From Castanea sativa (taxonomy: Eukaryota; Streptophyta; Magnoliopsida; Fagales; Fagaceae), in NCBI RefSeq assembly GCF_040712315.1, contig NC_134013.1, forward strand, positions 60,673,001 through 60,737,000: a DNA stretch of 64,000 bases, read 5' to 3'. The first letter of the stretch is position 1. Every line of letters begins with the position of its first letter. The notes under the pieces were generated by a model. It ran no database searches, was not told the origin of the DNA, and saw only the letters and a program-made list of their open reading frames with translations. The translations under genes and the position numbers were made by a program. This document shows positions 48,723 through 59,647 of this stretch, one piece after another.

Positions 48723-49540
48723 GTGAAAGCCTCCCCTTTCAAAATTGCTGATGATAAAACTCATGTTTATACCATTATTGAACAAAACAATTTTACTAAT
48801 GAATCTTTGCATATTATTGGTCAACAGCTTGACCGTATTGAAGAAAAAATTGTTGAAAAACCTACTGTTTCAAAGCCTGAGAAACCTTTGATTGATTTAC
48901 TCAGTCAAAGAAAAAAATATTGATTTTAAAACTTCTCAGAGTAAGACTTTTGATCTAGTTAATTCCCAAGGATCAACTGTTGAAAAGATTGAAAAAATGC
49001 TTGTTGATTTAAGAGTTAAAACCGAGCAAACTTCTACTTCTAGAAGCGCTGCTTGTGCTATTTCAAGAAATGAGAAAGAAATTGTTTCTGATGACGACAC
49101 AAATTCTGACTCATTATCTTCAAAATCTTCTAAAAATGCTTTTGATGATGGCATCAGTTTACCTAAAATTAAAAGATTTGTTGGAAAACCCAATCCCACA
49201 ACTTTTACAAAAAATTGGTATTCTAAGCCTACTCCTCCTGATGTACAGTTTGAAGAAAGATCTTCTCAAACTCAATTTTCTGTTTCTGCTGATAAACTTT
49301 ATGAATGGAATATTGATGGTTTGTCTGAACAAGAAATTATTAACAAAATGGCTCACATGTCTATGGTTGGTATTGCATACATAAATAACCATGACAATCT
49401 TGATCATCCTGATATTGTTGATTTGCTTGCATCTGGTTTTACTGGTTCTCTTCGAGGATGGTGGGATTCACATCTCACAGAAGAATCCAGAGAATCTATT
49501 AAACATGCTGTTAAAAGAGATACTGATGGTATGCCCATTT
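48723..49540 (+). pseudogene. Pararetroviral coat/gag-like domain, broken
   Basis: Two overlapping frames, 48723-48923 and 48892-49569, are related by a shift in an A-run near 48908-48917. Visible segments are an N-terminal coiled region, an acidic/serine stretch, and then LYEWNIDGLSEQEIINKM and GFTGSLRGWWDSHLTEE. These resemble the capsid-type domain of plant pararetroviral polyproteins. The 3' part is missing: similarity stops near 49540, where a 25-bp filler and opposite-strand DNA begin. It starts abruptly near 48715, so the 5' part is also truncated. Not functional. Confidence 0.65.
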
Positions 49541-49569
49541 TTGATGACCAGTATGTGTTACGAAAGTAA

Positions 49570-50195
49570 ATCAACAAGCCTGATTTACCATCATCATCCA
49601 TATCGGCTTTAGAAAAGAATTCATTACTTAAAGCAACCATATCAATTTGAAAAGCAGGGGTTTCAACATCCATATCCATCAAATTTATCACACGCAGATG
49701 TTTAAAAGGAGGAGGAGGTTCAATAGGTGGAAAATCAGATCCAGAAGGAGTTTCAGATTTTGCATCTTCTTCTTCTTCTTCTTGATCATATTTTGGGAGA
49801 AACTCAGGTTTAGTTGAATAATAAGTATTGCTAACCTGGGAATTGTTGCTAGCAACACCTTTTAGCTTTAAATCAAGTGGTTCAAAATTCTTTTTCAAAA
49901 ATTCGTCAACATCAGCATTTCTTTTAACAACACTTTCAGATCCAACAAAGGATTTTCTTCCTTCATTGATCTTTAAAGGTTTGTGAGTAGGAAAACATTT
50001 GGTATCATCAAAAAATATTTTGACAGTTCCATCAGTGTATTGTGCAATTTTAGTAAGATCAAGTTCATCAAAAACAGGTTTAACAGGTGGTGCAACTTGT
50101 TCCAAAGTCCATTCTTTGGGAAGAGTAATATCTTGCCATTGAATCATTTTAGGAATTTGGATCTTAGCATCAGGGGTGGAACATTGAATTAACAT
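49570..50195 (-). pseudogene. ORF1 linker region downstream of movement domain
   Basis: Continuation of the movement-protein frame after a 17-bp duplication. Visible are WQDITLPKEWTLEQV, an acidic DQEEEEEDAKSE run and proline-rich PPIEPPPPFKH. The last meaningful residues lie near 49570; the open frame runs on to 49404, but that part is antisense to the coat-like domain and is not real. Charged and proline-rich, probably a flexible spacer. Function unknown. Confidence 0.6.
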
Positions 50196-50893
50196 AGTTT
50201 TTCCAGCAGGATAGTTTTTCCAGCAGGATCACGTCCTCTAGACCGAGGAGTTAGCTGGGAATCAAGCAATTTATAAAAAATTCGGTAAATAAGAGTAAAA
50301 GGTCTACTACTATCATCCATATCATAACTAGAAGTCAATATATTCAAAGTTAAAGCTTTAATAATATTAGGATCATCAAGAGCAAGAGCAAGATCAGGAT
50401 AACAATCAAAGTAAACAGGACCATCATACAAAGAAGCAGTAATCATGCCAAGAATGCTATCATTAAATTTCTTAAATCTAGCATCACGTAAACACATAAG
50501 CACAGAAGCATCAATTCCTTTTCTTGTTAAAGGTTTAACAGCAACTTGAACCAAACCAATGTGTAAATACTTAAGATTTTTCTTGGATAAAAACTCGTTA
50601 ATATTTTTCTTGGAAAATAAACAACATTTTTCATGAGTTTTAGAAATAGAAAAGGTTTGTTCAACAGTTCTAGCTCTATATTCAGAGAAAATACTTTTTT
50701 CAGTCCAGTTAAGATCATAAATAGATTTAGTAGAAATCTTAGGAATATTCCATTTTCTAAAATCTGGGTACTCACTTTCTCCAACAGTGAGGTCTTCTTC
50801 ATTCACAATATCAGGAGGACAACCAGTCTTAGAGCTAACAGAGGAGTCGGATCTCCACATCATATCAATATCTATCTTAGTTATAACACTCAA
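50189..50893 (-). pseudogene. Viral movement protein domain (30K superfamily)
   Basis: 234-codon frame from the ATG at 50893. The core has IGLVQVAVKPLTRKGIDASV, then the conserved aspartate in CLRDARFKKFNDS, then a glycine in SILGMITASLYDGPVYFD, and LALALDDPNIIKALTLN. This is the pattern of the 30K family, which enlarges plasmodesmata for cell-to-cell spread of plant viruses. The domain is close to complete, but a 17-bp direct duplication (around 50195-50228) shifts the frame just after it, so the polyprotein is cut. The promoter and leader lie upstream on the same strand. Confidence 0.75.
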
Positions 50894-50907
50894 TTATCAT
50901 GTTTTTC

Positions 50908-50943
50908 TCACAGCCGTTGCATTTCGTAACACATACTGGTCAT
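50908..50943 (-). other. Short upstream ORF in the viral leader
   Basis: ATG at 50943 to TGA at 50908, 11 codons, overlapping the right inverted repeat. Short ORFs are usual in pararetroviral leaders. It lies 14 nt before the movement-protein ATG. Confidence 0.45.
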
Positions 50944-51130
50944 CAACCCTATTCCTCTTACGCCCTCACGCTCTCCTGGCTTCACGGGTCTTACTGTTCG
51001 GATCCGGGACTTTTTACAATGGCGGTGGCGCCAACGACAGCAAGATCAACACAACAACGAAGTATCACAAGGTCAGGCAGACACAGACAGAATATGAAAG
51101 ACACAACAACACTATCGGCCAAGGAAAGAA

Positions 51131-51144
51131 TGGCTCTGATACCA
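51131..51144 (-). promoter_or_regulatory. Initiator tRNA-Met primer-binding site
   Basis: Minus strand TGGTATCAGAGCCA, a perfect match to the canonical site that primes minus-strand DNA in caulimovirids and Copia elements. It lies about 240 nt upstream of the movement-protein ATG and about 350-370 nt downstream of the predicted transcription start. Confidence 0.85.
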
Positions 51145-51302
51145 TAAAGGGGGAAGGACGACAGCGCAGAAGACGGAAGCACAACAGATAGCAGATATAT
51201 GGAATAATTCAAAGTAAATTATAAATTATAATTGAAAGTAAGGCGGTAGAACCAGCCAAGCAGTTGTTATATCAAAATAATTCAAAATATTGAAAACAGC
51301 AG

Positions 51303-51533
51303 TGTTTATTGAATATACATCAAAATACTTACAGTAGTAGTAGCAACAAGATTACAGTGATCAACAGGTTGGGTAAACAGTACAAGGCTTGAAAGCTAGT
51401 CCTGGTTCCTAGTTACAAGCTTTGTGTAATCAGTGAGATATCTTGATCTAAGGAAGTCCTAGAGAGAGTTCTAAGGGAAATCCTAGAAAAGATTCTGAGT
51501 TTAACAATAAGGGACAACCCCCCTTATATAAGT
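51303..51533 (-). promoter_or_regulatory. Viral TATA box and poly(A) signal
   Basis: Minus strand TCACTTATATAAGGG (TATA core about 51525-51531). AATAAA occurs about 220 nt downstream at 51305-51310. A TATA box followed by AATAAA within a few hundred bases and then the primer site is the usual arrangement for a terminally redundant pregenomic RNA. Activity is not shown. Confidence 0.6.
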
Positions 51534-51861
51534 GAATAAAGTAGTAAACAGTACAAAGCAAATAGTGACACTTTACTATTCACATCAGGACCCATGAGGG
51601 GCATTAGGAGCAATATCCGGAATGAATCAGATAAGCTTTTGAGACCAAAAGCAGTTTGGCATGTTGTGCCTAAAATATCAGCAAAATAGCAAGTAAATAG
51701 CTTTATCTTTTGGAAAAGTCTTCATCTTGGATAGTCAACAATGGAGGAAAGTTAGTACGTAGTGCCAGAATGGTTTGTCTTATAGATAAGAAGAAATCAT
51801 TATATTGTACTATCATCTGGCTAGACCAATAAGAAAGTCTTGAACAAGGATCATTATGCTT

Positions 51862-53314
51862 CTAGGTAGAAGCTGCATCAGACGGGTAACCAGCATAAAG
51901 GTCCCCTGGAGAGGAATCCCATGGGGGATCATCATTGCATTCATGTTCATGATAAGTTGAATATTGGTTACAGAAACCACAATACATTAATGGTTCGTAG
52001 ACAGGATCTCTTGTGAGAAATATTCTTGGGTCATCATGTTCTACCCATTGTAAGTGCCGGATCGCAGAAGCATAAAGTTTGTTAACAAAAACAGAAATTC
52101 TATCTGTACAACCAAAGAAATGGTAGTCTTTCCATAATTCTTCAGAGACATCAAGAATTCGATTATTAAAGTAACTTCTCCAACATTCAGCAAGAGCATA
52201 GGGATGTTTATGAGAAACATAAGCATTCCCTTCATACCATTGACCTTGGTGAGTATATCCATTAATGAGAACAAGATGCTTGGAAGGTTGAACATTCATC
52301 CAATTTTTCTTTTCCCATTTGGGCAAAGTACTCCAACATCGGATGGAAACATAAGGGGTTACTGCAACATCTGCAACAGCCTTTTGGATAATATCAGGAA
52401 ATTGGTTAATTTGATCATGGCTTGTTAATTTGATGAGTCTGACGAAACCAAATTCAAACATTTGAGAAAGCCAGAAGGGATCATTATCAGAACCGTCTTC
52501 ATAATTAATCAAAAGGCCAGGGAAAGGATGGGTTTTTTTTATGTACTCTGAGACTGCTCCCAAAGTATTTTCCCCATTTCTTTTTTAGGTAGCCTTTGTT
52601 GGGGCCATTGGGTTCAACAATGGTAGGGGCAATTGAGACAAGGGTTTTGAAATGTTTTAACCAAAGATCAAGATCTTTAGTCATAGCCTTGCTCTCAAAA
52701 ATACAAGTTTGTACTTCTGGAGGCAAGTTGGCAAGAGCACTTTTAAGCAAAGATTGGTTTTTTAGACTTAATCTAGCAAAATCAGTACCCATTATAGTCT
52801 TTCTATCCATTGAATGGATTTCCTCTTTGCCAAAGAGTTGACTAATCAGGTTTGATTCATCATGATGGTTTTGGGCGTAAATAAGGCAATTAAAAAGTTG
52901 GTCGGCAAATGCTACATTTTCAGTAGTAGGGTTAACAATTTGGGTTGTAAGGTTAACAAGGTGAATTTTAAGTGCTCTCATGGTTTTGTCGAATAGTTTG
53001 TGATGGTTTGAAGAATTGGCAGCTTGAAGGTTATCTAGAATGAATTTAATGGAATCTGGTAATTCATTATAGACTCCATTATGGAATTGCAAGTCTTTGT
53101 TCAATACTTCTTGTAGGGTTAATATGATATCACCGCTGGAATATGTCACCTTTGCCGGGACAAATTCCTGAAGGGATGTTGCATTACTGGATTTTAATCC
53201 AGAAGATGCGCCTTCATGCATTACAAAAGGGTATCCCGCTGGGAACCTTTCGTCTTGAGGAAAGTCTTGTGCAGGTGCTTTCCCCTTGTCCCTCTTCTCT
53301 GTCGAAGAAGTCAT
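51862..53314 (-). pseudogene. Pararetroviral ORF2-like protein, one frameshift
   Basis: Two frames, 53314-52505 (269 aa) and 52563-51862 (233 aa), continue one another across a T8 run near 52532-52540. The original was therefore about 480 residues. The N-terminal half is hydrophilic with no recognised domain. The C-terminal half is Trp/Tyr-rich and ends with CGFCNQYSTYHEHEC, a possible metal site with spacing C-x2-C-x6-H-x3-C. It lies between the presumed ORF1 end and the promoter, the position of the second ORF in florendoviruses. Function unknown. The protein itself could not be assigned by recognised similarity. Confidence 0.55.
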
Positions 53315-53359
53315 AATATTCCACTTAGTAGTGGTAGTATTAAAGCTTACTTTGTCCTG

Positions 53360-53945
53360 TCAAGTAAGGGAGAGGATGTTAAGCCAGTTGGCTATAGTTA
53401 ATAATATGATAGAATATTTTTTTGACAAGTGAGAGTAAATAGTATCAATAAAATTCTTTTGAAAAGTATATTTCAAAAGCCAAAGGTCAATAGTAATAAA
53501 TATTAGTTGTGCCGGACAATGAGTGTTGGGATGACAATGATTAGTTTGGAGAATATTGGAGTAAGAAGAGAACATGCTACGGACAAATTTGGACCAAAGC
53601 AAAGACTTGGTCAAAAGCCTAATGCAAAGAATGCTTTTTTGAGTTTTAGCATTCGTAGGACATTCTTTGGTGAAGATATGATTTTCACTAAGGTTTTTGT
53701 CATCATGCAAGTAGTCAACAAAAGAGATATTCATATTGTGGGGATAACTATCATTTATCAGGATATTGTAACAATTGGCAATAATTGTTGGCAACAAATG
53801 AGCATAGAGTTGTCCACTAGTCTTCTTAGAGCTATCCTTTTGTTTAATAAAGCTAAGATGTTTATTAACATTGTCAATATGAGTTTCACATTTTGAACAA
53901 AATTTGAATTTTACTTTCTGTCCAAAAGGAACAGTAGTAATTCCA
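53360..53945 (-). pseudogene. Probable 3' end of viral ORF1
   Basis: An open minus-strand frame enters from the AT-rich edge at about 53945 and stops at 53360, 45 nt before the ORF2 ATG. It contains FCSKCETHIDNVNKHL, a possible C-x2-C-x2-H-x6-H metal site. No polymerase motif is visible. Assignment to ORF1 rests on position. Confidence 0.4.
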
Positions 53946-53960
53946 TATATATATATATAT

Positions 53961-54358
53961 GAGTTGGGTTCAAGTTACACCTGGTGTAACTCTAAACAAT
54001 GTTACACCAATCAATATTTTTTATTTGGATGTAAATTTTGACAAATAGACCGTTGGATTACATTATCTTTGTATATTCTCCATGCTTACAAAATTTCAAT
54101 GTAATCAAAGATTAATAGTCATGTCATCTATCAATTGTATAAATTCGAATTTTTGTAGTTTAAAATAATGCATAAAAGATAAATTTATGGATTGAATGGT
54201 AAATAACATCTGATTGGTATGAAAATTGGCATGCATGTTTAGAACATATAGAATATGTAATCCAATGATGGAATTTTCAAAATATAAATTCATTAACAAG
54301 TTATTGGATGGTGTAACATTGCTTAGAGTTATACATTGCTTAGCGTAACTTGAACTCA

Positions 54359-54362
<4 letters not shown>
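53961..54362. mobile_element. MITE, about 402 bp, flanked by TA tracts
   Basis: Inverted termini: left gagttgggttcaagttac, right the reverse complement of gggttgagttcaagttac (two mismatches in 18). The similarity continues through tggtgtaac motifs inward. It lies between (AT)n tracts, so the TSD cannot be read. The interior aligns with the MITE at 58031-58420. Confidence 0.8.
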
Positions 54363-54426
<64 letters not shown>

Positions 54427-54627
54427 ACTTATAAATTTGAATTTTTTTTTAGTTATACAAAAAAAAGCTCATAAATATAAAATCATTCAAACTCTCTTTT
54501 TCTCTAATTTTATATATAGTGTTAGATATATGATTATGTTTTTTATGATTTATTTATATTGAATTCCTTGTTTTCTACACTAAATTAACTCATTTGGCAC
54601 AAAAATTAAAAAAATTTCAATTAGATG

Positions 54628-54692
<65 letters not shown>

Positions 54693-54860
54693 TGACTTAT
54701 AAACTTGAATTATTTTTAGTTCTATAAAAAAAAGTTCATAAATATAAAATCATTTAAAAATTATTTTTTTTATGGTTTACTTATATTGGACTCATAATTT
54801 TTTATACTAAATTAACTCATTTAGCACAAAAATTAAAAAAACTTAGATTAAATGGGACAT
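54363..54860. repeat. Two tandem units, each led by (AT)n
   Basis: (AT)n at about 54364-54422 and 54632-54690. Each is followed by cttataaa(t/c)ttgaatt, ataaatataaaatcatt(c/t)aaa and ctaaattaactcattt(g/a)gc. The unit is about 270 bp. The end resembles host DNA just left of the viral junction (about 48665-48712). Confidence 0.85.
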
Positions 54861-55496
54861 ATGTAGCAAAATTAAACTCTAATTGAAATTTAATTTTTAC
54901 ATTGAATTAACTCACTTAATCTGTGCTTTGAGACTCTTGAATGTTTATCTCCCATGACACAATAATCACAATAATTAGAATAAGCGAAACAATCTAAATG
55001 CTACAAGCAAGCTCAAATTCCATCAAAATTAACATCTCACGACATTCTTCAAATTCGATGGTCAGATTTGAATCTAAGTATGGCACATGATGCACACATG
55101 TTGTGTCCTTGCCCTCAAGGAAACCTTGTATGATCTTGTTCTCACAATCCAACTGCCTAATTGACCTCAAATTTCATTGACGCCTACATTTTACCTCACT
55201 CTTTCAATCCAATGAGGTCAGATTTTGTATCTAAGTCTGACGCTTGATGGACATGTGTTATGTACCCATTTGTTTTTACTGCCTTTTATCTGATTTTTCT
55301 ATAAGTTGGATTCATGTCAACCCAATGTAACCCGTAAATTTTTCACCAAAAAGTTTTTTTTAAAAGGAAAAAAAAAAAAACCTTAGCTTACACATAAATC
55401 ATTAAGTTTATAATAATGCAATATGGGTATCAATTTAGGTTAGGGTGTCAGGCTTGTGTTGTGTCGATGTAGGAGTATTCGACTAAATGATTTAAC
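54861..55496. other. Duplicated blocks P end and Q (copy B)
   Basis: No gene. 54940-55000 aligns with 30970-31040 (end of P); 55020-55410 aligns with 32610-33030 (Q). In copy A a 1.57-kb insertion separates them. Confidence 0.75.
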
Positions 55497-56226
55497 CAAG
55501 GAAGTCAATATTGTATCGGAAGCAGTACTGGTTTGGCTAGCGGTACGATATATTTCGAGTACCGGTCAATACCGCTGTACTGTTTCAAGTTTACCGCTAT
55601 ATATATTATTTATATATTAATTAGTCAAATTTTATATAATTTATTAACAAAACTTAATAATTTTTTAAAATGTATGAAGATCAAATTACTACTACTAACT
55701 AGTTTGCTACATCTCATTAATGTTTCTATCCTTTTAATAAAATGATAGTATAATAATAATAAAAGTATCAAGCCGTGTGATGTCAAAAAGACAAAATTTG
55801 AAAAACTAACTTCAGTTTCTACTTTTAGCCCATTTAAACGTCATTCGTTCACATTTATTAGACTATCAGAGGCGGACAAAACAAGAAAAGTATACAGAGA
55901 AGAGAGAACATTTATGCTGGGACAAGGCAAAGAAGAAGTGGCTTTTATGCTGGGACAAAGGTGAAGAAGAAGCGGTGGCAGCAGCAACTGGCAATGGATG
56001 ATTGGCACTGGGTTAGTGATTGGAGGATGACAGTGCAGGTGATTAATATAGTTTTTTTTTTTTTTGTATCGTTCGAATTTCAATTTTCGGTTGGAATGTC
56101 CAATTTTTGCTGGTACAGCCGGTATAGTCTGGTATTTAGAACAGTACGATAGAAGCATGTTTCTGTAACAATTGAGTGACCGGTAAGAGAAATACCGGCT
56201 GGTACGGTACGGTATTAACTCCCTTG
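55497..56226. mobile_element. TIR element, 730 bp, imperfect 8-bp TSD
   Basis: Ends caaggaagtcaata and, in reverse, caagggagttaata. Flanks gatttaac (55489-55496) and gacttaac (56227-56234) match 7 of 8. The subterminal regions are rich in ggtac and accgg motifs near both ends. No transposase. It lies within a further segment (about 55430-56420) that is absent from copy A, so it is nested. Confidence 0.7.
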
Positions 56227-58030
56227 GACTTAACCCGAACCCGATCCATTTAATAATCGTGTTGTGATTTTTCAACTCTAACCTGACCTATTAATAAGGC
56301 AGGTCGACCCATTTACACGCTTAATAAATGGGTTGTATTGGGTTGACACGAATGTGACACAACCCATTTCAACCTGCTTAATATTAAATATAACGTCCAT
56401 CTAGAAATAAATTTTTTAATAGTGCAACAATTAATTTTGATAGTCTTTTAGCTTAATGATGCAACAATTAATTTTATTAGTCTATTAGTTTAATAATTCC
56501 ACGAAAGCAGAAAAAAAAATGTATACATGTTACACATGAAACATCAAATAAAATTAAATCACAAATAACTAGGTGTGCATTTAAATCAGCTTTATTTCTA
56601 AAAGCTTATTTGCTGGAAGTTAACAAAAATATATTTTTATTAAAAAATTAAGGCTTTAAAAAGTTAACATAAGCAAATAATTTAAAAGGTTAAAAGAAAA
56701 AAAATAATCTAAACTCATATGTTAGTGGTAGGTTCAACATTGAAACTTTGAAAGTATTTATATTTGCAAATTTCATGTAAAGTTGACAGTAATTTTATTA
56801 TAATTTTCATTTCACAGCATAGAAAATTTAAACATAATTTTAGTAGATAAACATATATACATTGAAAATGATCCAACAAAAAAGTAAAACTAAAATTTTA
56901 AATTGGTAAGGCCTTTTAAAAATTTTAATTTACCACGTGATCTCCAGAATGAGAAAGCAGCCTAATGAAGTAATTGAAACTCCAAGTCATCAAATTCAAC
57001 ACAAATTAAATACAAAAAATAAGGTAAACTAATCCTAATTCCTCATTGTTATCAAGCTTGACGGTGGCCTTATATTTCTACGATGAGGTCGTAGAAAGAT
57101 ATATCAGGTTCGATGGTGACTTATAACTTCTTTTTCAGAAATAAATCAGGTTTTAAACTTGCTATGGAGCAGGCCAGGGGCAGAGGCACGTTGTTGGTAC
57201 CCCTAAAACTTCTCAATTCTTTATAATGTGAACTATGAGAATCTACTTGATCTTTAAAATATGCTAGTTAATAGGCCCCCATAGAAAATAGTCCCCCCCC
57301 CCCCCACCCAAAAAAAAAAAAAAGAATTTTGACATGGCTGGGGTTAATAATTACATAGCCTACTAAAAAGAGAGCAGTAAATCTTAAGTTGCTCACAAAC
57401 ACTTAGTTATTCTTTCTTTCTTACTTTTTCCACTGTGTGAGCAAGACTTCAAGTGTAAAAATGTGAATTGTGCATACTGCCAGTTGACTATTTTTCTTTT
57501 TCTCATGTCTATCATCATTTTTTCCCCTTTTAGGCTTGAATTTAAGTGTCAAATAAGTTCCACCATTGATTTGTCTATAGAAGATAATTTGGGTTTGTTA
57601 AAGAGACGATATACTTTTCTTTTTTAAGATTTCCCTTGTCATGTATAATGAATTTGATACATGGGTATGTAATACATGATATTAAAAAAACAAATTATTT
57701 TCTTAAATTTGCAATTGTTTGTTAGTGGTTGATTATGTCTTGAAATAATAATTTTGTTATTGTGCTTAAACGAATAGTTGAATAGGGAAAGTAAAAGTCA
57801 TGTGGCCCATATCATTGAGAACAAATTATTAATTAGAATTTCAATTTTATGGTTTTTCCCAAATTTAACTGTTCCGTCATATTCTAATTAAAGATTAAGA
57901 AGATAATAATAGATCAATTTTATTCAAAGAAAGATCATCGTTGAGAGCATAACTTTGATGGGATATGCTAAATTATTCTTTTAATATATTTTGTATATCA
58001 TTCTAGCAAATTTAATAATTTGTATAGAAC
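56227..58030. other. Duplicated block Q, continued (copy B)
   Basis: No gene. 56440-57150 aligns with 33010-33700, including tctattagtttaataattcc. A poly-C run lies at about 57293-57306. Confidence 0.7.
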
Positions 58031-58420
58031 AAAGTTTAGCTAGAAAATTGGTTGTAGCTTAAGGCTACAACCTTTCTCAATATCTATTTATTGGAGGTGA
58101 ATTTTGACAAATTCACCATTAGATTACATCTTTTTCTTATAACTTCCATACTTGCAAAATTTCTAGAAAATTAAAGATCAATAGCTATATCATCAATAAA
58201 TTGTTTAAATTGCAAGTTTTTGTAGTTTAAAATTATGCATAAAATATAAACTTATAGATTATATAGTAAATAATATCTTATTAACACAAAATTTGACATG
58301 TATATTCAAAGAGTAAAGAACATGCAATTCAACGGTTAGATTTTCAAAATATGTAGTAATTTTTATTTTATTGAACAAGGTTGTAACGTAAAGCTACAAC
58401 CAATTTTGTAGCTAAACTTT
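58031..58420. mobile_element. MITE, about 390 bp, related to 53961-54362
   Basis: Inverted ends aaagtttagcta(g/c)aaaatt and, inward, ggttgtagct(t) and the reverse. The interior shares gaattttgacaaat, agtttaaaat(t/a)atgcataaaa and gtaaataa(t/c)atct with the other MITE, but the terminal sequence differs. TSD unclear. Confidence 0.75.
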
Positions 58421-59647
58421 TTCCATTTGTATATATTCATTTAATTTTAGAAAGATTATAATATGTTACGTTGGATAAAATTTTATACAATATATGTTTA
58501 TGAAATGAGAGGTGCTACATCCGCAGCATTTTCTCAACAAATTATATGTGGCAAGTAGTTATTGGTTTAATTTGAATCCACAACTTAAAATTACATTTTT
58601 GCTCACCCATAACAACCAATAACAACCTACCACTTAAGGTTTGTTATGAAAATGTTATAAAAATGTTGTGAACATAATATTTCTCTTATGAAATATGACT
58701 AACATATGAATGCATAATTCAGCCCCTAACTAAAAATTCCTAACTACGCTTATGGAGTATTGACTCTTTCTTAATTAATTCATCCCAAATTAAAATCCAT
58801 CTTTAAATTATCAAGATAATTACATTATCGATCAAGATGAAATATTATTAGCAATTATTCAAGAACTTGCTTAGTATCTTCATGTAATTTTCTTGTGCTT
58901 GCATGTCTCCAACTATCTGTTATTTGGTTTTATAGGAATTAGTCTTTTAAATGACCAATTAAAATTGAGTAAAACTTAGATACAATTTCTTAAATGTAAT
59001 GTATTAGGCTATCCAATTATATTCAAACATATAATTACATTGACTTTAATTGTTCTTGAAAAATATAACATTGCTTTTTAAAAATAAAAATTACAAATGT
59101 AAAATCATTTATGGTTCATTATTTAGTATAATGTGCTTGAATTTAATTAGAAAACCTAAGGTACAATATCTAATGAATTGTACCTAATTTTACCCACCCT
59201 GCCTTGCCCTTACATTGATAAGGGTTAAATTGTAAATTTTTTATACCATAAAATCCTACTATTTAAACAAACATATTATCAACTTATTTTATTCTACCTA
59301 ACATAGTTTTCTGCCTCTTTTTTCTTTCTAACTATAAGTTGGAAATAAGGTAAAAATTTTAAACTTGACTACAACTCTACAAATTGATATCATTTTTGGA
59401 CACCTAACGACACAACGTGGAAAGCATTAGATAGAAGGATTAAACTGAAAACAATTCATATATAGAAGATTGAAATGGGTAGAAAATTCAAATTTAGGAG
59501 TAATTTATCACATATTTAACCCCTTTTAAGAGATATGATTCTTATGGTCTTGCCACTCTTGCTCGACAATTGTTAAAAGGAAAATGTTAAAGTTTTACCA
59601 AAGTGTGGTGTTAAAAATGGTAAAAAATTGCACCGCACCGCATCATC
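58421..59647. other. Intergenic DNA, nothing recognised beyond block Q end
   Basis: No gene. A short match to 34600-34660 lies at about 58855-58925. The helicase-derived copy begins at about 59648. Confidence 0.6.

Larger units (their letters stand above)
49541..50946. repeat. 25-bp perfect inverted repeats bracketing a strand switch
   Basis: Positions 49541-49565 and 50922-50946 are exact reverse complements; both neighbouring bases differ. Coding direction is plus to the left and minus inside the bracket. Confidence 0.95.
48715..53945. mobile_element. Rearranged endogenous pararetrovirus (Caulimoviridae-like)
   Basis: Contains viral-type movement-protein, coat/gag-like and second-ORF remnants, a TATA box, a poly(A) signal and a tRNA-Met primer site. 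Along the minus strand the order is ORF1 3' end, ORF2, promoter region, primer site, movement protein. That is the order on a circular pararetrovirus map, not between two LTRs. The coat-like part is on the opposite strand, joined tail to tail. No protease, reverse transcriptase or RNase H remains. Two-ORF layout suggests a florendovirus-like source; an LTR element that acquired a movement gene is the alternative. The right edge meets an (AT)n tract, a setting reported for several such insertions. Confidence 0.72.

Noticed and set aside
49404..49569. Extension of the minus-strand 263-aa frame
   Set aside because: This part is the antisense of the coat-like domain beyond the strand switch. It is open by chance and belongs to neither protein.
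51140..53400. Interpretation as an LTR between 51150 and about 51860
   Set aside because: No second copy exists in the window and no TG...CA ends with a TSD were found. Kept only as an alternative.
55430..56420. Outer element around the 730-bp TIR element
   Set aside because: Copy A shows that something extra is present, but I could not find matching inverted ends, so only the inner element is annotated.
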